Shown: positions 34,267 through 42,831, counted from the stretch's first letter. The stretch: DNA of 64,000 bases from Actinoplanes lutulentus (GCF_003259845.1 NZ_QLMJ01000014.1:186001-250000); one strand, 5' to 3'. The notes: generated by a model from the letters alone, not told the origin. Made by a program: numbers and translations.

Positions 34267-34869
34267 GTGGCGACAACAAAGCGCGCACCTGCCGGAGCGG
34301 CGGTGCTCCGAGGCGACATCACCGTGGCGATCCGCAACGCGGTCATGAACGAGTTGGCGGAAGTCGGTTATGGCCGATTGTCCATCGAGGCGGTGGCCCG
34401 CCGAGCGGGGGTCGGCAAGACCGCGATCTACCGGCGATGGAGCAACAAACTCGAGATGGTCATGGAGATCGTCTCGGACATCGCCGAGCGTAAGGTGCCA
34501 CTTCCGGACACCGGGAGTTTCGCCGGCGACCTCCAGCTGCTCATGTTCATCGTGAGCAAGGCGTTGCAGCACCGGATCGCGTCGCAGATCATCCCTGATC
34601 TGATGGCCGAGGCGGCTCGCAACCCGCAGATCGCCGAGACCCTGCAGGGCGCGCTGCGCACCCAGCAGCAGGCGCTCGCCGAGAAACTGGTCGGCCAGGC
34701 GGTCACTCGGGGCGAGCTGCCCGAGGGCACCGATCCGAAGCTCGCCGTCGACCTGATGCTCGGCCCGCTGTACTGGCGGCTCGCGATCTCCCGGGACCCG
34801 ATCGGCGACGAGTACCTGGAGCAGCTGGCAGCAGCGGTCACCGGGGCACTCAAGGCGGCGCGCCCATAA
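34267..34869 (+). CDS. TetR family transcriptional regulator
   Basis: A 200-aa regulator. The helix-turn-helix is about residues 25-65 (LSIEAVARRAGVGKTAIYRRW), followed by a helical ligand domain with the DPIGDEYLEQL end common to the TetR_C_11 group. It is divergent from the polysaccharide-export operon, and an inverted repeat sits over its own -10 box, so it likely represses itself and perhaps the exporter. Ligand unknown. Confidence 0.9.
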   Translation: MATTKRAPAGAAVLRGDITVAIRNAVMNELAEVGYGRLSIEAVARRAGVGKTAIYRRWSNKLEMVMEIVSDIAERKVPLPDTGSFAGDLQLLMFIVSKALQHRIASQIIPDLMAEAARNPQIAETLQGALRTQQQALAEKLVGQAVTRGELPEGTDPKLAVDLMLGPLYWRLAISRDPIGDEYLEQLAAAVTGALKAARP

Positions 34870-34960
34870 ACCACCGGCTCGCAACCCGGGATTCGCTGGC
34901 GATCGCCTGCTGACGGCCGAAGGAAGGGGCTGACCCCGACCGACGCCCGGAAGCGAGACG

Positions 34961-35320
34961 ATGACCACCCCCTGCGAGCCCCATGTCGACTTCACCGTCC
35001 TCGACGCCGCCGCCCTGCTGGCCATCGCGATGAAGGGCGCCAGCGAGCTGAGCTCGTACCCGTTGATCGGCACCCCGAAAGTGGTCACGGGTGCCGCCGT
35101 CGCCGGCGTCTGGCGCAGCCCTGACGGGGTCGTCCAGCTGCGGCTGCACACCGACGGCACGTTCGCCGGCGAGGTCGCCGGTCGCCGCCGGGCGGCCCAT
35201 GGGACGTACGACATCAAGGGCACCGAGGTGGTGCTGCACGACGACTCCGGGCTGAACACGGCCGTTGTCGTCTACGACGGGGAGCTGGAGATGGCCGGCC
35301 ACCGCCTGCTTCCGGTCTGA
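34961..35320 (+). CDS. Atu4866 domain protein
   Basis: A 119-aa protein. The C-terminal 75 residues match the small beta-barrel Atu4866 family (GVWRSPDGVVQLRLHTDGTF, AAHGTYDIKGTEVVLHDDSG). The N-terminal 40 residues are helical and include SYPLIGTPKVVTGAA. No enzyme function is known for this family to me. It lies between the TetR gene and pnuC with no evident partner. Confidence 0.75.
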   Translation: MTTPCEPHVDFTVLDAAALLAIAMKGASELSSYPLIGTPKVVTGAAVAGVWRSPDGVVQLRLHTDGTFAGEVAGRRRAAHGTYDIKGTEVVLHDDSGLNTAVVVYDGELEMAGHRLLPV

Positions 35321-35344
35321 GGTCCCGCCGGGGATGCTGTCACC

Positions 35345-35959
35345 ATGATCGATTGGTTGAACAGCCCGGCTGTGGTGACGTTCGGCGTGCCGACCTCCTG
35401 GGCGGAGGTGCTGGGCTTCATCACCGGACTGGTCAACGTCGGGTTGCTGGTGCGCCGGCACATCCTGAACTGGCCGCTCGGCATCCTCAACGTCCTGTTG
35501 CTGATGGTCGTCTTCTGGAGCGTCGGCCTCTACGCCGACGCGAGCCTCCAGATCGTTTACGTGATCCTGGGTTTCTACGGCTGGTGGGCGTGGCTTTACG
35601 GAGGGCAGGACCGGTCCCGTCTGGTGGTCCGGACCACCACCCGGCGCGAATGGCTGGGTCTCGCTGTCGCGGGTGTTGTCCTGACCGCGGGGCTCTGGCT
35701 CTTCCTGGATCGGCTGACCGGCTCCACGGTTCCCCTCGCCGACGCGCTGACCACAGCGCTCTCCCTGCTGGCGACGTACGGGCAGACGCGCAAACTCGTG
35801 GAGAACTGGTGGATCTGGATCGCCGCTGACCTGATCTACATCCCGCTCTACGCGTACAAAGGTCTTTGGTTGACCGCGATCTTGTATGTGGCGTTCCTCA
35901 CCCTCTGTGTGCTGGGCCTGCGGTCCTGGCGGTCCGCGGTGGCGAGGGTGCCGGCATGA
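35345..35959 (+). CDS. pnuC: Nicotinamide riboside transporter PnuC
   Basis: A 204-aa protein with about seven hydrophobic helices; the pattern NWPLGILNVLLLMVVF, then FYGWWAWLYGG, and VENWWIWIAADLIYIPLYAYKG is characteristic of PnuC facilitators for nicotinamide riboside. ATGA overlap (4 bp) with the NadR gene couples uptake with phosphorylation, which traps the vitamer inside. Confidence 0.92.
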   Translation: MIDWLNSPAVVTFGVPTSWAEVLGFITGLVNVGLLVRRHILNWPLGILNVLLLMVVFWSVGLYADASLQIVYVILGFYGWWAWLYGGQDRSRLVVRTTTRREWLGLAVAGVVLTAGLWLFLDRLTGSTVPLADALTTALSLLATYGQTRKLVENWWIWIAADLIYIPLYAYKGLWLTAILYVAFLTLCVLGLRSWRSAVARVPA

Positions 35960-37053
35960 GATATCGGCACGGCCTGATCGTCGGCAAGTTCTACCCGCCG
36001 CACGCCGGTCACCACGCGCTCATCGAGGCCGCCGCTGCTGTCTGTGACCGGGTGACAGTGGTGGTCGCGCCGTCGTCCGGCGAGAGCATCCCGCTGTCGC
36101 TGCGGCTTGACTGGCTGCGCGAGGCGCACGGTCCGGCCGTCCGATTCGCCGGCGTTTACGACGACCACCCGATCGATTACGCCGACCCGGCGGTCTGGGA
36201 CCTGCACATGGCACTCTTCCGGGCGGCGGCCGGCACCGACCGGGTCGACGCGGTCTTCTCCTCCGAGGAGTACGGATCGGAGCTCGCCCGGCGGTTCCAC
36301 GCCGAGGCGGTGCTGGTGGACCCGGAGCGGGTGCGGGTACCGGTCTCCGGAACGGCGATCCGGGAGGACCCCGTCGCGTACTGGGACCGGATCGGCCCGG
36401 GCGTTCGCGGCTGGCTGACCCGGCGGGTGATCGTGGTCGGCGCCGAGTCGACGGGCACCACGACGATGGCCAGGGCGATGGCCCGCCACTACCGGTCGCG
36501 CGGCGGGGTCTGGTCGGACACCCGCTGGGTTCCCGAGTACGGCCGGGAACTCACCGAGATCAAGTTGCGGGAGCTGCGCCGGGATCGGCCGGCCGCGACA
36601 GTGTTCGACGTGACCTGGGACCGGGCCGATTTCGTGACGGTCGCGGCTGAACAGAACGCGGCCGAGGACGCGGCGGCCCGGGCCGGCTCGCCGGTGATCT
36701 TCGGGGACACCGACGCGTTCGCCACCACGATCTGGGAGGAGCGCTACCTCGGCAGCACCTCCGCGGCGGTCGCGGCGCTGGTTCGCGAACCGGACCTCTA
36801 CCTGCTCACCGAGGCGGACGGGGTGCCGTTCGACGACGACGGGCTGCGCGACGGCGAGCATCTGCGGCACTGGATGACCGAGCGGTTCCGCACCGAGCTG
36901 GAGAGCCGTGGTGTCGCGTACATCTCACTGGCCGGAAGCTATCCGCAGCGCTTGCGCACCGCGGTTCTCGCCGTCGACGGCCTCCTGGCCGGCGGATGGG
37001 ATCTGAACGCGCCGATTACCCCTAAGGCCGCGGTGTCCAGGGTCGAACAGTAG
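35956..37053 (+). CDS. nadR: NadR-type bifunctional NMN adenylyltransferase / ribosylnicotinamide kinase
   Basis: A 365-aa two-domain enzyme. Residues 1-155 are the nucleotidyltransferase (GKFYPPHAGHH, the HxGH site; SGTAIRED, the second ATP site). From about residue 158 there is a P-loop kinase (VVGAESTGTTTMARA, then YGRE and later FGDTDAF). With PnuC this gives uptake of nicotinamide riboside, phosphorylation to NMN and conversion to NAD. There is no N-terminal helix-turn-helix, so it lacks the repressor part of enterobacterial NadR. Confidence 0.9.
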   Translation: MRYRHGLIVGKFYPPHAGHHALIEAAAAVCDRVTVVVAPSSGESIPLSLRLDWLREAHGPAVRFAGVYDDHPIDYADPAVWDLHMALFRAAAGTDRVDAVFSSEEYGSELARRFHAEAVLVDPERVRVPVSGTAIREDPVAYWDRIGPGVRGWLTRRVIVVGAESTGTTTMARAMARHYRSRGGVWSDTRWVPEYGRELTEIKLRELRRDRPAATVFDVTWDRADFVTVAAEQNAAEDAAARAGSPVIFGDTDAFATTIWEERYLGSTSAAVAALVREPDLYLLTEADGVPFDDDGLRDGEHLRHWMTERFRTELESRGVAYISLAGSYPQRLRTAVLAVDGLLAGGWDLNAPITPKAAVSRVEQ

Positions 37054-37075
37054 GGGACATCGACCTGGGGGATGG

Positions 37076-37651
37076 ATGCGCAACTTCAAGATCGCTTTTG
37101 CTCTGACCACGCTGCCGCTGATGCTCGGTGGCTGTGCCGCTCTGGGGTTCGGTGGCTCCGGGTCGGCGACGGCGGTGGAGGACAAGAGCGGGGACTCGTG
37201 GATGCGCATGGACCAGGGCAAGGCGACGCCGAGTCCGGCCCCCTCGCGGGGCACCGCCTCCGCGACGCCGGAGCCGTCGGTCTCCACGGCCACGCCCGAC
37301 CCGAGCTGCGCGAAGGTCTGGCCGCGTACCGAACCGGTGTTCATCCCGGTCGAGGTCACGCCCGGCGCGGGCTCGCTCAAGGTGGAGTGGCCGACGCAGT
37401 ACGACTCCGATTACCGGGTCGCGGCCGTGCCGCAGGAGCTGGTCAGCGGACTACAGCCGGAGCCGGTGTGGAAGACCGTGGCGGCGGGCACCGAGGCGGC
37501 CGGCACCAGCTGTGCGGTCAGCACCACGATCACCGGGCTCACGCCGGGTGCCGCGTACATCGTCTGGCTGGACGCGCCGAACACCGGTTACGACTGGGAC
37601 GGCACGCGGCACCTGTACAGCGGCCGGTCCGGAGTCGTTTACCCGAAGTGA
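37076..37651 (+). CDS. Putative lipoprotein with fibronectin-III-like domain
   Basis: A 191-aa exported protein. The signal peptide ends with the lipobox LGGC near residue 20; a Ser/Thr/Pro-rich linker follows to about residue 78, then a beta-rich domain with TPGAGSLKVEWPT and TTITGLTPGAAYIVWL, like a fibronectin type III module. It is anchored outside the membrane. The start ATG 37076 has GGGGGAT upstream. Its end overlaps the convergent rhodanese gene by 13 bp. Function unknown. Confidence 0.75.
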   Translation: MRNFKIAFALTTLPLMLGGCAALGFGGSGSATAVEDKSGDSWMRMDQGKATPSPAPSRGTASATPEPSVSTATPDPSCAKVWPRTEPVFIPVEVTPGAGSLKVEWPTQYDSDYRVAAVPQELVSGLQPEPVWKTVAAGTEAAGTSCAVSTTITGLTPGAAYIVWLDAPNTGYDWDGTRHLYSGRSGVVYPK

Positions 37652-38049
37652 GTCGTGGGCAGCCCGGCGGCCTGCCAGGCGGCGAATCCGCCGTCCAGGT
37701 CGGTCGCCCGGTGCAGCCCCAGGTCCTGCAGTGACGCCGCGGCCAGGCTGCTGGTGTAACCCTCCTGGCAGGTGATCACGACGGCCAGGTCGTAGCTGTT
37801 CGCGAACGGCAGGCGTGCGTCCGACCGCGGGTCGAGACGCCACTCCAGGACGTTGCGCTCGATGATCAGCGCACCCGGGATCTCGCCGTGCTCGGCTCGC
37901 TGGGCGGCCGGGCGGATGTCCACCAGGATCGCGCCGTCGCTGACCGCTGCCGCGGTCTGCGCGGCGTTCAACCGCTTCAATCGGGTACGCGCATCGGCCA
38001 GGATCTCGTCGATGCCCTTAGAGCCGGGCGGCGGGGTCGCCGTCACCAC
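37639..38049 (-). CDS. Rhodanese-like sulfurtransferase
   Basis: A 136-aa single rhodanese domain: AILVDIRPAAQRAEHGEIPGAL, then the active loop VITCQEGYTSS with Cys about residue 94, and DLDGGFAAWQAAGLP. It would carry sulfane sulfur. It overlaps the cysteine dioxygenase-like gene by 7 bp, so the two are co-translated and probably process cysteine sulfur together. Confidence 0.9.
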   Translation of the reverse strand: MVTATPPPGSKGIDEILADARTRLKRLNAAQTAAAVSDGAILVDIRPAAQRAEHGEIPGALIIERNVLEWRLDPRSDARLPFANSYDLAVVITCQEGYTSSLAAASLQDLGLHRATDLDGGFAAWQAAGLPTTHFG

Positions 38050-38513
38050 TCGGATCCCGCGCGCTCGACGGTCAGCACCTCAAGGCCGGCCGGGCTGAGC
38101 CGGTACTTGGTCATCGTGGTGAGCGCCGGGCCGTACACGTGCACGCTGATCGCCGGCTGCGTCGTGCGGTTGGTCATCCGGTGCACGTGGTGCTCGCCGA
38201 ACCGCCGGCCCGCGCCCTCGCCGAGCTCACGGGAGACGACCCGCGGAGCGCCGTTTCCGGCGGCGATGGTCTCCTCGGTCAGCGTGCCGCTGAAGACGTG
38301 GAACGCGCCGGCCGAGCCGCCGTGGTCGTGGATCTCGGTGCCCTGCCCCGGCAGCCAGGTGAGCAGCCACACCTCGTAGTCATCGGTGACCGCGAGGCGG
38401 TGGTACCAGCGCTCGAGCGGGTCGAATCGGGGCGTGACAGGCCAGCGATCGGCCTCGGCGGCATATCGCTGGGCGATGGCGAGATGGTCGTGACGGACAC
38501 CGGTGACGGTCAT
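38043..38513 (-). CDS. Cysteine dioxygenase family cupin
   Basis: A 156-aa cupin of the cysteine dioxygenase type, which oxidises cysteine to cysteine sulfinate with iron and oxygen. Likely metal ligands are His62 and His64 in EIHDHGGSAGAFHV and a His near 109-111 in EHHVHRM. ATG 38513 has AGGAGG five to six bases upstream and is preferred to the longer ATG at 38534. It leads the two-gene operon with rhodanese. A possible sulfur-regulator site lies just upstream. Confidence 0.88.
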   Translation of the reverse strand: MTVTGVRHDHLAIAQRYAAEADRWPVTPRFDPLERWYHRLAVTDDYEVWLLTWLPGQGTEIHDHGGSAGAFHVFSGTLTEETIAAGNGAPRVVSRELGEGAGRRFGEHHVHRMTNRTTQPAISVHVYGPALTTMTKYRLSPAGLEVLTVERAGSEW

Positions 38514-38537
38514 GGGCTCCTCCTTGCCATACATACT

Positions 38538-38552
38538 CTATAGACCTGATAG
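38538..38552. promoter_or_regulatory. Candidate operator upstream of the cysteine dioxygenase gene
   Basis: CTATAGACCTGATAG has CTAT/ATAG ends around a 7-nt centre. It is close to what I recall for Rrf2/CymR-type sites at sulfur genes in actinobacteria. With only 4-bp arms it needs support from other genomes. Confidence 0.35.
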
Positions 38553-38887
38553 GTTTTACCACAAGATCAGTGTCGGTGTCTTAGGACTCGCGGAGTTGCT
38601 CCGGATAAGGCCGAAGCGTGATCCGAAAGAGGCTTAGTGTTCTTTGCCTCTTTCTCGATCTGGTGCGAAAAACTTCGTTCCGCAACGTTCCCGATACGCT
38701 CTGTTGAGACTTCTGGGCGTTCTGTCACCAGAACGGCCTACCCCGTCCGACGTAACGGTGGAATTGCTGCTCAGGGCCATGTCGGCCGTATCGAGATAGC
38801 TATATGGTGAGCTGCGCCGCCGCGAGGTGGTTCTCGGAAACCCGCCCCACCAGGCTTTCTTGCCCCCCGATTTACGAGGACGGACAC
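38553..38887. other. AT-richer intergenic region with promoter(s)
   Basis: About 335 bp, visibly lower in GC than its flanks. No open frame with good codon use is seen on either strand. It must carry the divergent promoters for the cysteine dioxygenase operon and the neprosin-like gene; TATGGT near 38802 is a possible -10 box for the latter. A structured RNA cannot be excluded. Confidence 0.45.
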
Positions 38888-39976
38888 GTGTTGAAGTCAC
38901 GCCGCGGTCTGCTCGCGGCCGGTCTGACCGCAGCTGTGATCAGCACGATCGGTGTCGTGTCGACGCTGAACGCCGGAGCGGAGCAGATCCCCGGAGCGGC
39001 GGAGACCGCAGCGGCGACCGCCGATTCGGCGAGCGCGGAGGCCACCGCGGACGCCACCGAGGCGCCGGCGCTGAAGCCGCCGACCCAACTGCCCTGGGGT
39101 GAGCGTCCGCGCGCCATCAAGACCGGGCGGGACGGTGCCAGCAGCAAGTCGCTCAAGGCGGCCGGCCTGATCGCGGCCGAGCCCGACGAGGAGTCCGAGG
39201 AGCAGGCCGAGGAACACGCGCCGAAAGGCCGTACCTCGCGGACCACCTTCGTGAAGTCGGAACGGACCAATGTCGTTCCGCCGGAGCCGCCGGCTACCTC
39301 GCCGACCAGCGCGCCGGCGACCAAGCCGACGGTCAACTACCTCTACAACGTCGGTTCGCAGGCGGCCGTCTCCGACGGGGCGTACGCGACTCTGACCATC
39401 AGCAAGCCCACGCTCGCCAAGAGCGACTATCACTCGCTCGCCGAGCTGGCCGTGCAGTCCGGTGACGGCGCCCAGATCGTCGAGGTCGGCTGGACCGTCG
39501 ACCGCACGGTCAACGGCGACGACGATCCGCACCTGTTCGTCTACCACTGGGTCGACAAGACGTCGACCTGCTACAACACCTGCGGCTTCGTGCAGTACAG
39601 CAGCAACATCGCCCCCGGCGACGTGCTGGCGCAGGACAAGACCGCGCGGTTCGGCATCCAGTACTTCAACAGCGCCTGGTGGATCGCGTTCGACAGCGAA
39701 TGGGTGGGTTATTTCCCGGGCACCATCTGGGGTGAGAAATTCACCAAGACGGGTCTCGTCCAGGTCTTCGGCGAGGTCGCCGCGGCCACACCGACGCCGT
39801 GCACCCAGATGGGCAACGGCAAGCCCTCCGACGACGCCGGAGCGGCGCGGATCAGCAGCTTGTCGTACCTGAACGGGCCGACGGCCGAGATGAACATCCG
39901 CGCCACCAGTGACGTTTACCCGGTGTCCAAACTGAGCCTCCGGACCTTCCGTTACGGCGGTCCCGGGGCCTGCTGA
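38888..39976 (+). CDS. Secreted neprosin-like protein
   Basis: A 362-aa exported protein. The N-terminus KSRRGLLAAGLTAAVI resembles a twin-arginine signal. Residues about 40-150 are a low-complexity Ala/Glu/Pro linker. The C-terminal 210 residues match the neprosin (DUF239) fold: IVEVGWTVDRTVNGDDDPHL, CYNTCGFVQYSS, IQYFNSAWWIAFDSEWVGYF. Neprosins are glutamate prolyl endopeptidases first known from pitcher plants; activity here is inference. GTG 38888 has GAGGA upstream. A strong terminator follows. Confidence 0.82.
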   Translation: MLKSRRGLLAAGLTAAVISTIGVVSTLNAGAEQIPGAAETAAATADSASAEATADATEAPALKPPTQLPWGERPRAIKTGRDGASSKSLKAAGLIAAEPDEESEEQAEEHAPKGRTSRTTFVKSERTNVVPPEPPATSPTSAPATKPTVNYLYNVGSQAAVSDGAYATLTISKPTLAKSDYHSLAELAVQSGDGAQIVEVGWTVDRTVNGDDDPHLFVYHWVDKTSTCYNTCGFVQYSSNIAPGDVLAQDKTARFGIQYFNSAWWIAFDSEWVGYFPGTIWGEKFTKTGLVQVFGEVAAATPTPCTQMGNGKPSDDAGAARISSLSYLNGPTAEMNIRATSDVYPVSKLSLRTFRYGGPGAC

Positions 39977-39988
39977 TCGACAAACCCC

Positions 39989-40027
39989 ATTGATGCCCGG
40001 TCCCTCGCAAGAGGACCGGGCATCAAT
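39989..40027 (+). terminator. Strong intrinsic terminator after the neprosin-like gene
   Basis: ATTGATGCCCGGTCC and GGACCGGGCATCAAT form a perfect 15-bp stem around a 9-nt loop, 12 bp past the stop codon. It separates this gene from the sigma factor gene. Confidence 0.88.
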
Positions 40028-40058
40028 TGTCAGGGCAGCCGGTGAACCGGTCCGCGTG

Positions 40059-40076
40059 CCAGGATGTACATCCTGG
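40059..40076. promoter_or_regulatory. Perfect 18-bp palindrome upstream of the sigma factor gene
   Basis: CCAGGATGTACATCCTGG is its own complement over 18 bp and lies 34 bp before ATG 40111. TGAACC at 40043-40048 precedes it and may be a -35 element. A dimeric regulator site is the likely meaning. Confidence 0.55.
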
Positions 40077-40110
40077 TGGCCGGGCGGAACCCGAGGGGAG
40101 CTGGGCGCCG

Positions 40111-40632
40111 ATGAAGCGACGGGTGAACCCCGACGAGCAGCTGATGACCGCGCTTTATACCGAGCACTACGCAGTCCTGATCAACTTTGTGTCCCGATAC
40201 GTATCGGACCGGCACAAAGCGGAGGACCTGGTGCAGGAGACTCTCCTGCGGGCGTGGAAGCACATCGACCATCTGGACCCGGAACCGGGCCGGACCAGGT
40301 CGTACCTGCTGACTATTGCTCGTAACGTGGTGACCAACGCGTGGCGTGCGGAACAGCGCCGGCCGCGTCTGGTCGCTGACGAGAACGCGGTCAATTCGGT
40401 GCCGTCGGCGGACAATGTAGATCAAATGGTGGAAGGCTGGCTGGTGGCGGAGGCGCTTGAGCGGCTCTCACCGGAACACAAGGCAGTCATCCAGGCGATG
40501 TATTACGAGGGGCAGAGCGTGGCCGACGCCTCTCGAAAACTCTCGGTGCCTGAGGGCACGGTCAAATCGCGCGCGTACTACGCGGTACGGGCGCTGCGCA
40601 CCGTCTTCGAGGAGATGGGGATGCTGCGATGA
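40111..40632 (+). CDS. ECF RNA polymerase sigma factor (SigL-like)
   Basis: A 173-aa extracytoplasmic-function sigma factor. Region 2 (about residues 12-80) holds RYVSDRHKAEDLVQETLLRAW for -10 binding; region 4 (about 115-165) holds LSPEHKAVIQAMYYEGQSVADASRKL for -35 binding. It resembles mycobacterial SigL. ATG 40111 was chosen for the GGGGAG upstream; GTG 40123 is the alternative. Its stop overlaps the anti-sigma gene by 4 bp, so both are made together. Confidence 0.9.
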   Translation: MKRRVNPDEQLMTALYTEHYAVLINFVSRYVSDRHKAEDLVQETLLRAWKHIDHLDPEPGRTRSYLLTIARNVVTNAWRAEQRRPRLVADENAVNSVPSADNVDQMVEGWLVAEALERLSPEHKAVIQAMYYEGQSVADASRKLSVPEGTVKSRAYYAVRALRTVFEEMGMLR

Positions 40633-41348
40633 GCGACCTGGACGAGCACGGCAGCCTGCACAGGCTGCTGGGCGGATACCTCCTCGGCGGTCTTGACGAG
40701 GCCGACACCGATCGCCTCGACGAGCACCTGAGGGATTGCGCGGACTGCCGGGCTGAACTGGACCGGCTGGCTCCGGTCCCCGAAATGCTGCAACACCTGC
40801 CGGACGCGCGGCACCTGAGCGGCGGCGCGCCGCTCGCGGTCAGTCCGGCCGCGCGGCCGAGCTCACAGAACATCGAGGGCCTGCTCAGCCGGATGCGGGC
40901 CGAGAAACACAAGGAAGTCCGGGTCAACCGGGTGCGCTGGCTGGCCGCCGCTGCGGTCGTGATGATCGCGGCCGCCGCGATCGGGTACGGGATCTTCACG
41001 AACGGCCGGGTGCAGCCCGGCACGCCGGAAGCCCTGCCGAGCGTGGAACTGGTCAGCTCCCGGTTCGAGGCGGCGCCCGGTAGCAGCCTGACCGGCTCCG
41101 CGGTGATCACTCCGAAGGTCTGGGGTGTCTCGGTGGCGCTGGACGTGAGCCGGATGAAGGGTCAGGCGCCCTTCCTCTGCCTGGTGCGGACCAAGGCCGG
41201 CGCGACCGAACAGGCGGCGGTCTGGGGTGATACGCCGGACGGCAACGCCAAGGTGGTCGGCGCCAGCTCGGTGCCGGTGAACGACGTCGAGGCCATCCTG
41301 ATCACCGACAAGGACGGCAAACTGATCGGCACCGCTCCGGTGGTCTGA
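40629..41348 (+). CDS. Membrane anti-sigma factor with zinc finger (RslA-like)
   Basis: A 239-aa single-pass protein. The N-terminal cytoplasmic domain has the zinc HxxxCxxC motif HLRDCADC (His33, Cys37, Cys40), which holds the sigma factor. One transmembrane helix spans about 103-123. The outer domain (about 135-239) is of the anti-sigma-K type, SVELVSSRF...LIGTAPVV. It should release the partner sigma on an envelope or redox signal. Confidence 0.9.
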   Translation: MSDLDEHGSLHRLLGGYLLGGLDEADTDRLDEHLRDCADCRAELDRLAPVPEMLQHLPDARHLSGGAPLAVSPAARPSSQNIEGLLSRMRAEKHKEVRVNRVRWLAAAAVVMIAAAAIGYGIFTNGRVQPGTPEALPSVELVSSRFEAAPGSSLTGSAVITPKVWGVSVALDVSRMKGQAPFLCLVRTKAGATEQAAVWGDTPDGNAKVVGASSVPVNDVEAILITDKDGKLIGTAPVV

Positions 41349-41357
41349 TCGCCAGCT

Positions 41358-42806
41358 TCACCTATGCACGGGTGTGGACGCCGGGTCGCAGAAACTGCGG
41401 GCCGGCGTTTCGCTCTTCGGGGTCCGGGCCGGGATCGCGAGGAACGCCACCACGGCGCCGGCGGCCATCAGCCCGGCACAGATCAGCATCGCGTCGTGAT
41501 AAACGGGCTCCAGCGCCACCGGGTCGGTGAGCGAACCCGCGCCGAGCCCGCCCAGCAGCGGAAGAATCGCCACGGCCAGCAGACCGGCGGACCGGGCCAC
41601 CGCGTTGTTCACCCCGGAGGCGATACCCGCGTACGCGTCGTCGATGGCACTCAGTGCGGTCGCGGTCAGCGGCGCCACCAGCAGCGCCAGCCCGAGCCCG
41701 AAGATCACCACGGCCGGCAGGACGTCGGTCAGGTACGACGCGCCCGGGCCGATCGAGGACATCAGCACCAGCGCCGCGGCACAGATCAGCGGGCCGGCGG
41801 TCATCGGGATGCGCGGGCCGATCCGCTGACCGAGCGTGCCGGCCGGAGCCGACAGCACCAGCAGCAACAGGGTCAGCGGCAGCAGCGCGAGCCCCGCGGC
41901 GATAGCGGGGAAGTCCGCGACCACCTGGAGATTCAGCACGAACAGGAAGAACACGCCGCCGTTGGCGGTGTAGACCAGGAACGTCACCAGGTTCGCGCCG
42001 CTGAACGCCCGGTTCTGGAAGATCCGGATCGGCAGCATCGGATCCTTCTCGCGGCGCTCGACCAGGACGAACGCGACCAGCCCGAGCACACCGGCGGCGA
42101 GCGAAAGGATCACGACGGCTGAGCCGGGGCCGTTCTCCGGCCAGGCGGTGAATCCGTAGGTGAGACCGCCGAGGCCGATCGCGGCGGTGAGCAGTCCGGC
42201 CACGTCGATCCGGCGGGACGCGGTCTCGTTGCGGGACTCGGGCACGTGACGTGCCGTGATCCAGAGGACTAGCGCGGCGACCGGCACGTTGATCAGGAAG
42301 AGGATCCGCCAGCTGCCGAGCTCCAGCAGCCAGCCGCCGAGCAGCGGACCGAGCGCGCCACCGATGCCGCCCAGCCCGGACCAGGCGCCGATGGCGCGGG
42401 CACGGTCCTGCGCGGCGAACGAGGCCTGGAGGATGGCGAGCGCGCCGGGGGTGAGCAGCGCTCCGCCGATGCCCTGGAGCACCCGGGCGGCGATCAGCAG
42501 CTCGACGTTGGGCGCGATGCCGCAGAGCAGCGAAGCCACCGCGAACCAGGCCACGCCTGCCTGGAATGTCCGGCGCCGGCCGAAGCGGTCACCGAGGGAT
42601 CCGCCTAGCAGGATCAGGGATGCCAGCGATAAGGCGTACCCATTGATCGTCCATTGCAGACCGGAGGCGCTTGCGCCGAGGTTGTCGGCGATCGTGGGGA
42701 GAGCGAGGTTGACGATCGTCGAGTCGACGAACGCCATGCTCGAACCGAGAACCATGGCGAGCAGTACCCAGCGGCCTGCCGGGGTGCCGTAACGGACCGA
42801 GGACAT
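41358..42806 (-). CDS. DHA2 family MFS drug exporter (14 helices)
   Basis: A 482-aa transporter of the EmrB/QacA group. Motif D1 SSMAFVDSTIVNLALPTIA, motif A GDRFGRRRTFQ, motif C ALGPLLGGWLLE and about 14 helices are present. It is a proton-driven exporter of drugs or metabolites. It follows the receiver gene by 25 bp on the same strand and converges on the anti-sigma gene with a 9-bp gap. Confidence 0.9.
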   Translation of the reverse strand: MSSVRYGTPAGRWVLLAMVLGSSMAFVDSTIVNLALPTIADNLGASASGLQWTINGYALSLASLILLGGSLGDRFGRRRTFQAGVAWFAVASLLCGIAPNVELLIAARVLQGIGGALLTPGALAILQASFAAQDRARAIGAWSGLGGIGGALGPLLGGWLLELGSWRILFLINVPVAALVLWITARHVPESRNETASRRIDVAGLLTAAIGLGGLTYGFTAWPENGPGSAVVILSLAAGVLGLVAFVLVERREKDPMLPIRIFQNRAFSGANLVTFLVYTANGGVFFLFVLNLQVVADFPAIAAGLALLPLTLLLLVLSAPAGTLGQRIGPRIPMTAGPLICAAALVLMSSIGPGASYLTDVLPAVVIFGLGLALLVAPLTATALSAIDDAYAGIASGVNNAVARSAGLLAVAILPLLGGLGAGSLTDPVALEPVYHDAMLICAGLMAAGAVVAFLAIPARTPKSETPARSFCDPASTPVHR

Positions 42807-42831
42807 GCCGGTGAGACTACGGCGTCATTGA

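Noticed and set aside
40043..40062. Complete SigL-type promoter (TGAACC with CGT at -10)
   Set aside because: The only CGT lies about 7 bp from TGAACC, too close for an ECF promoter.
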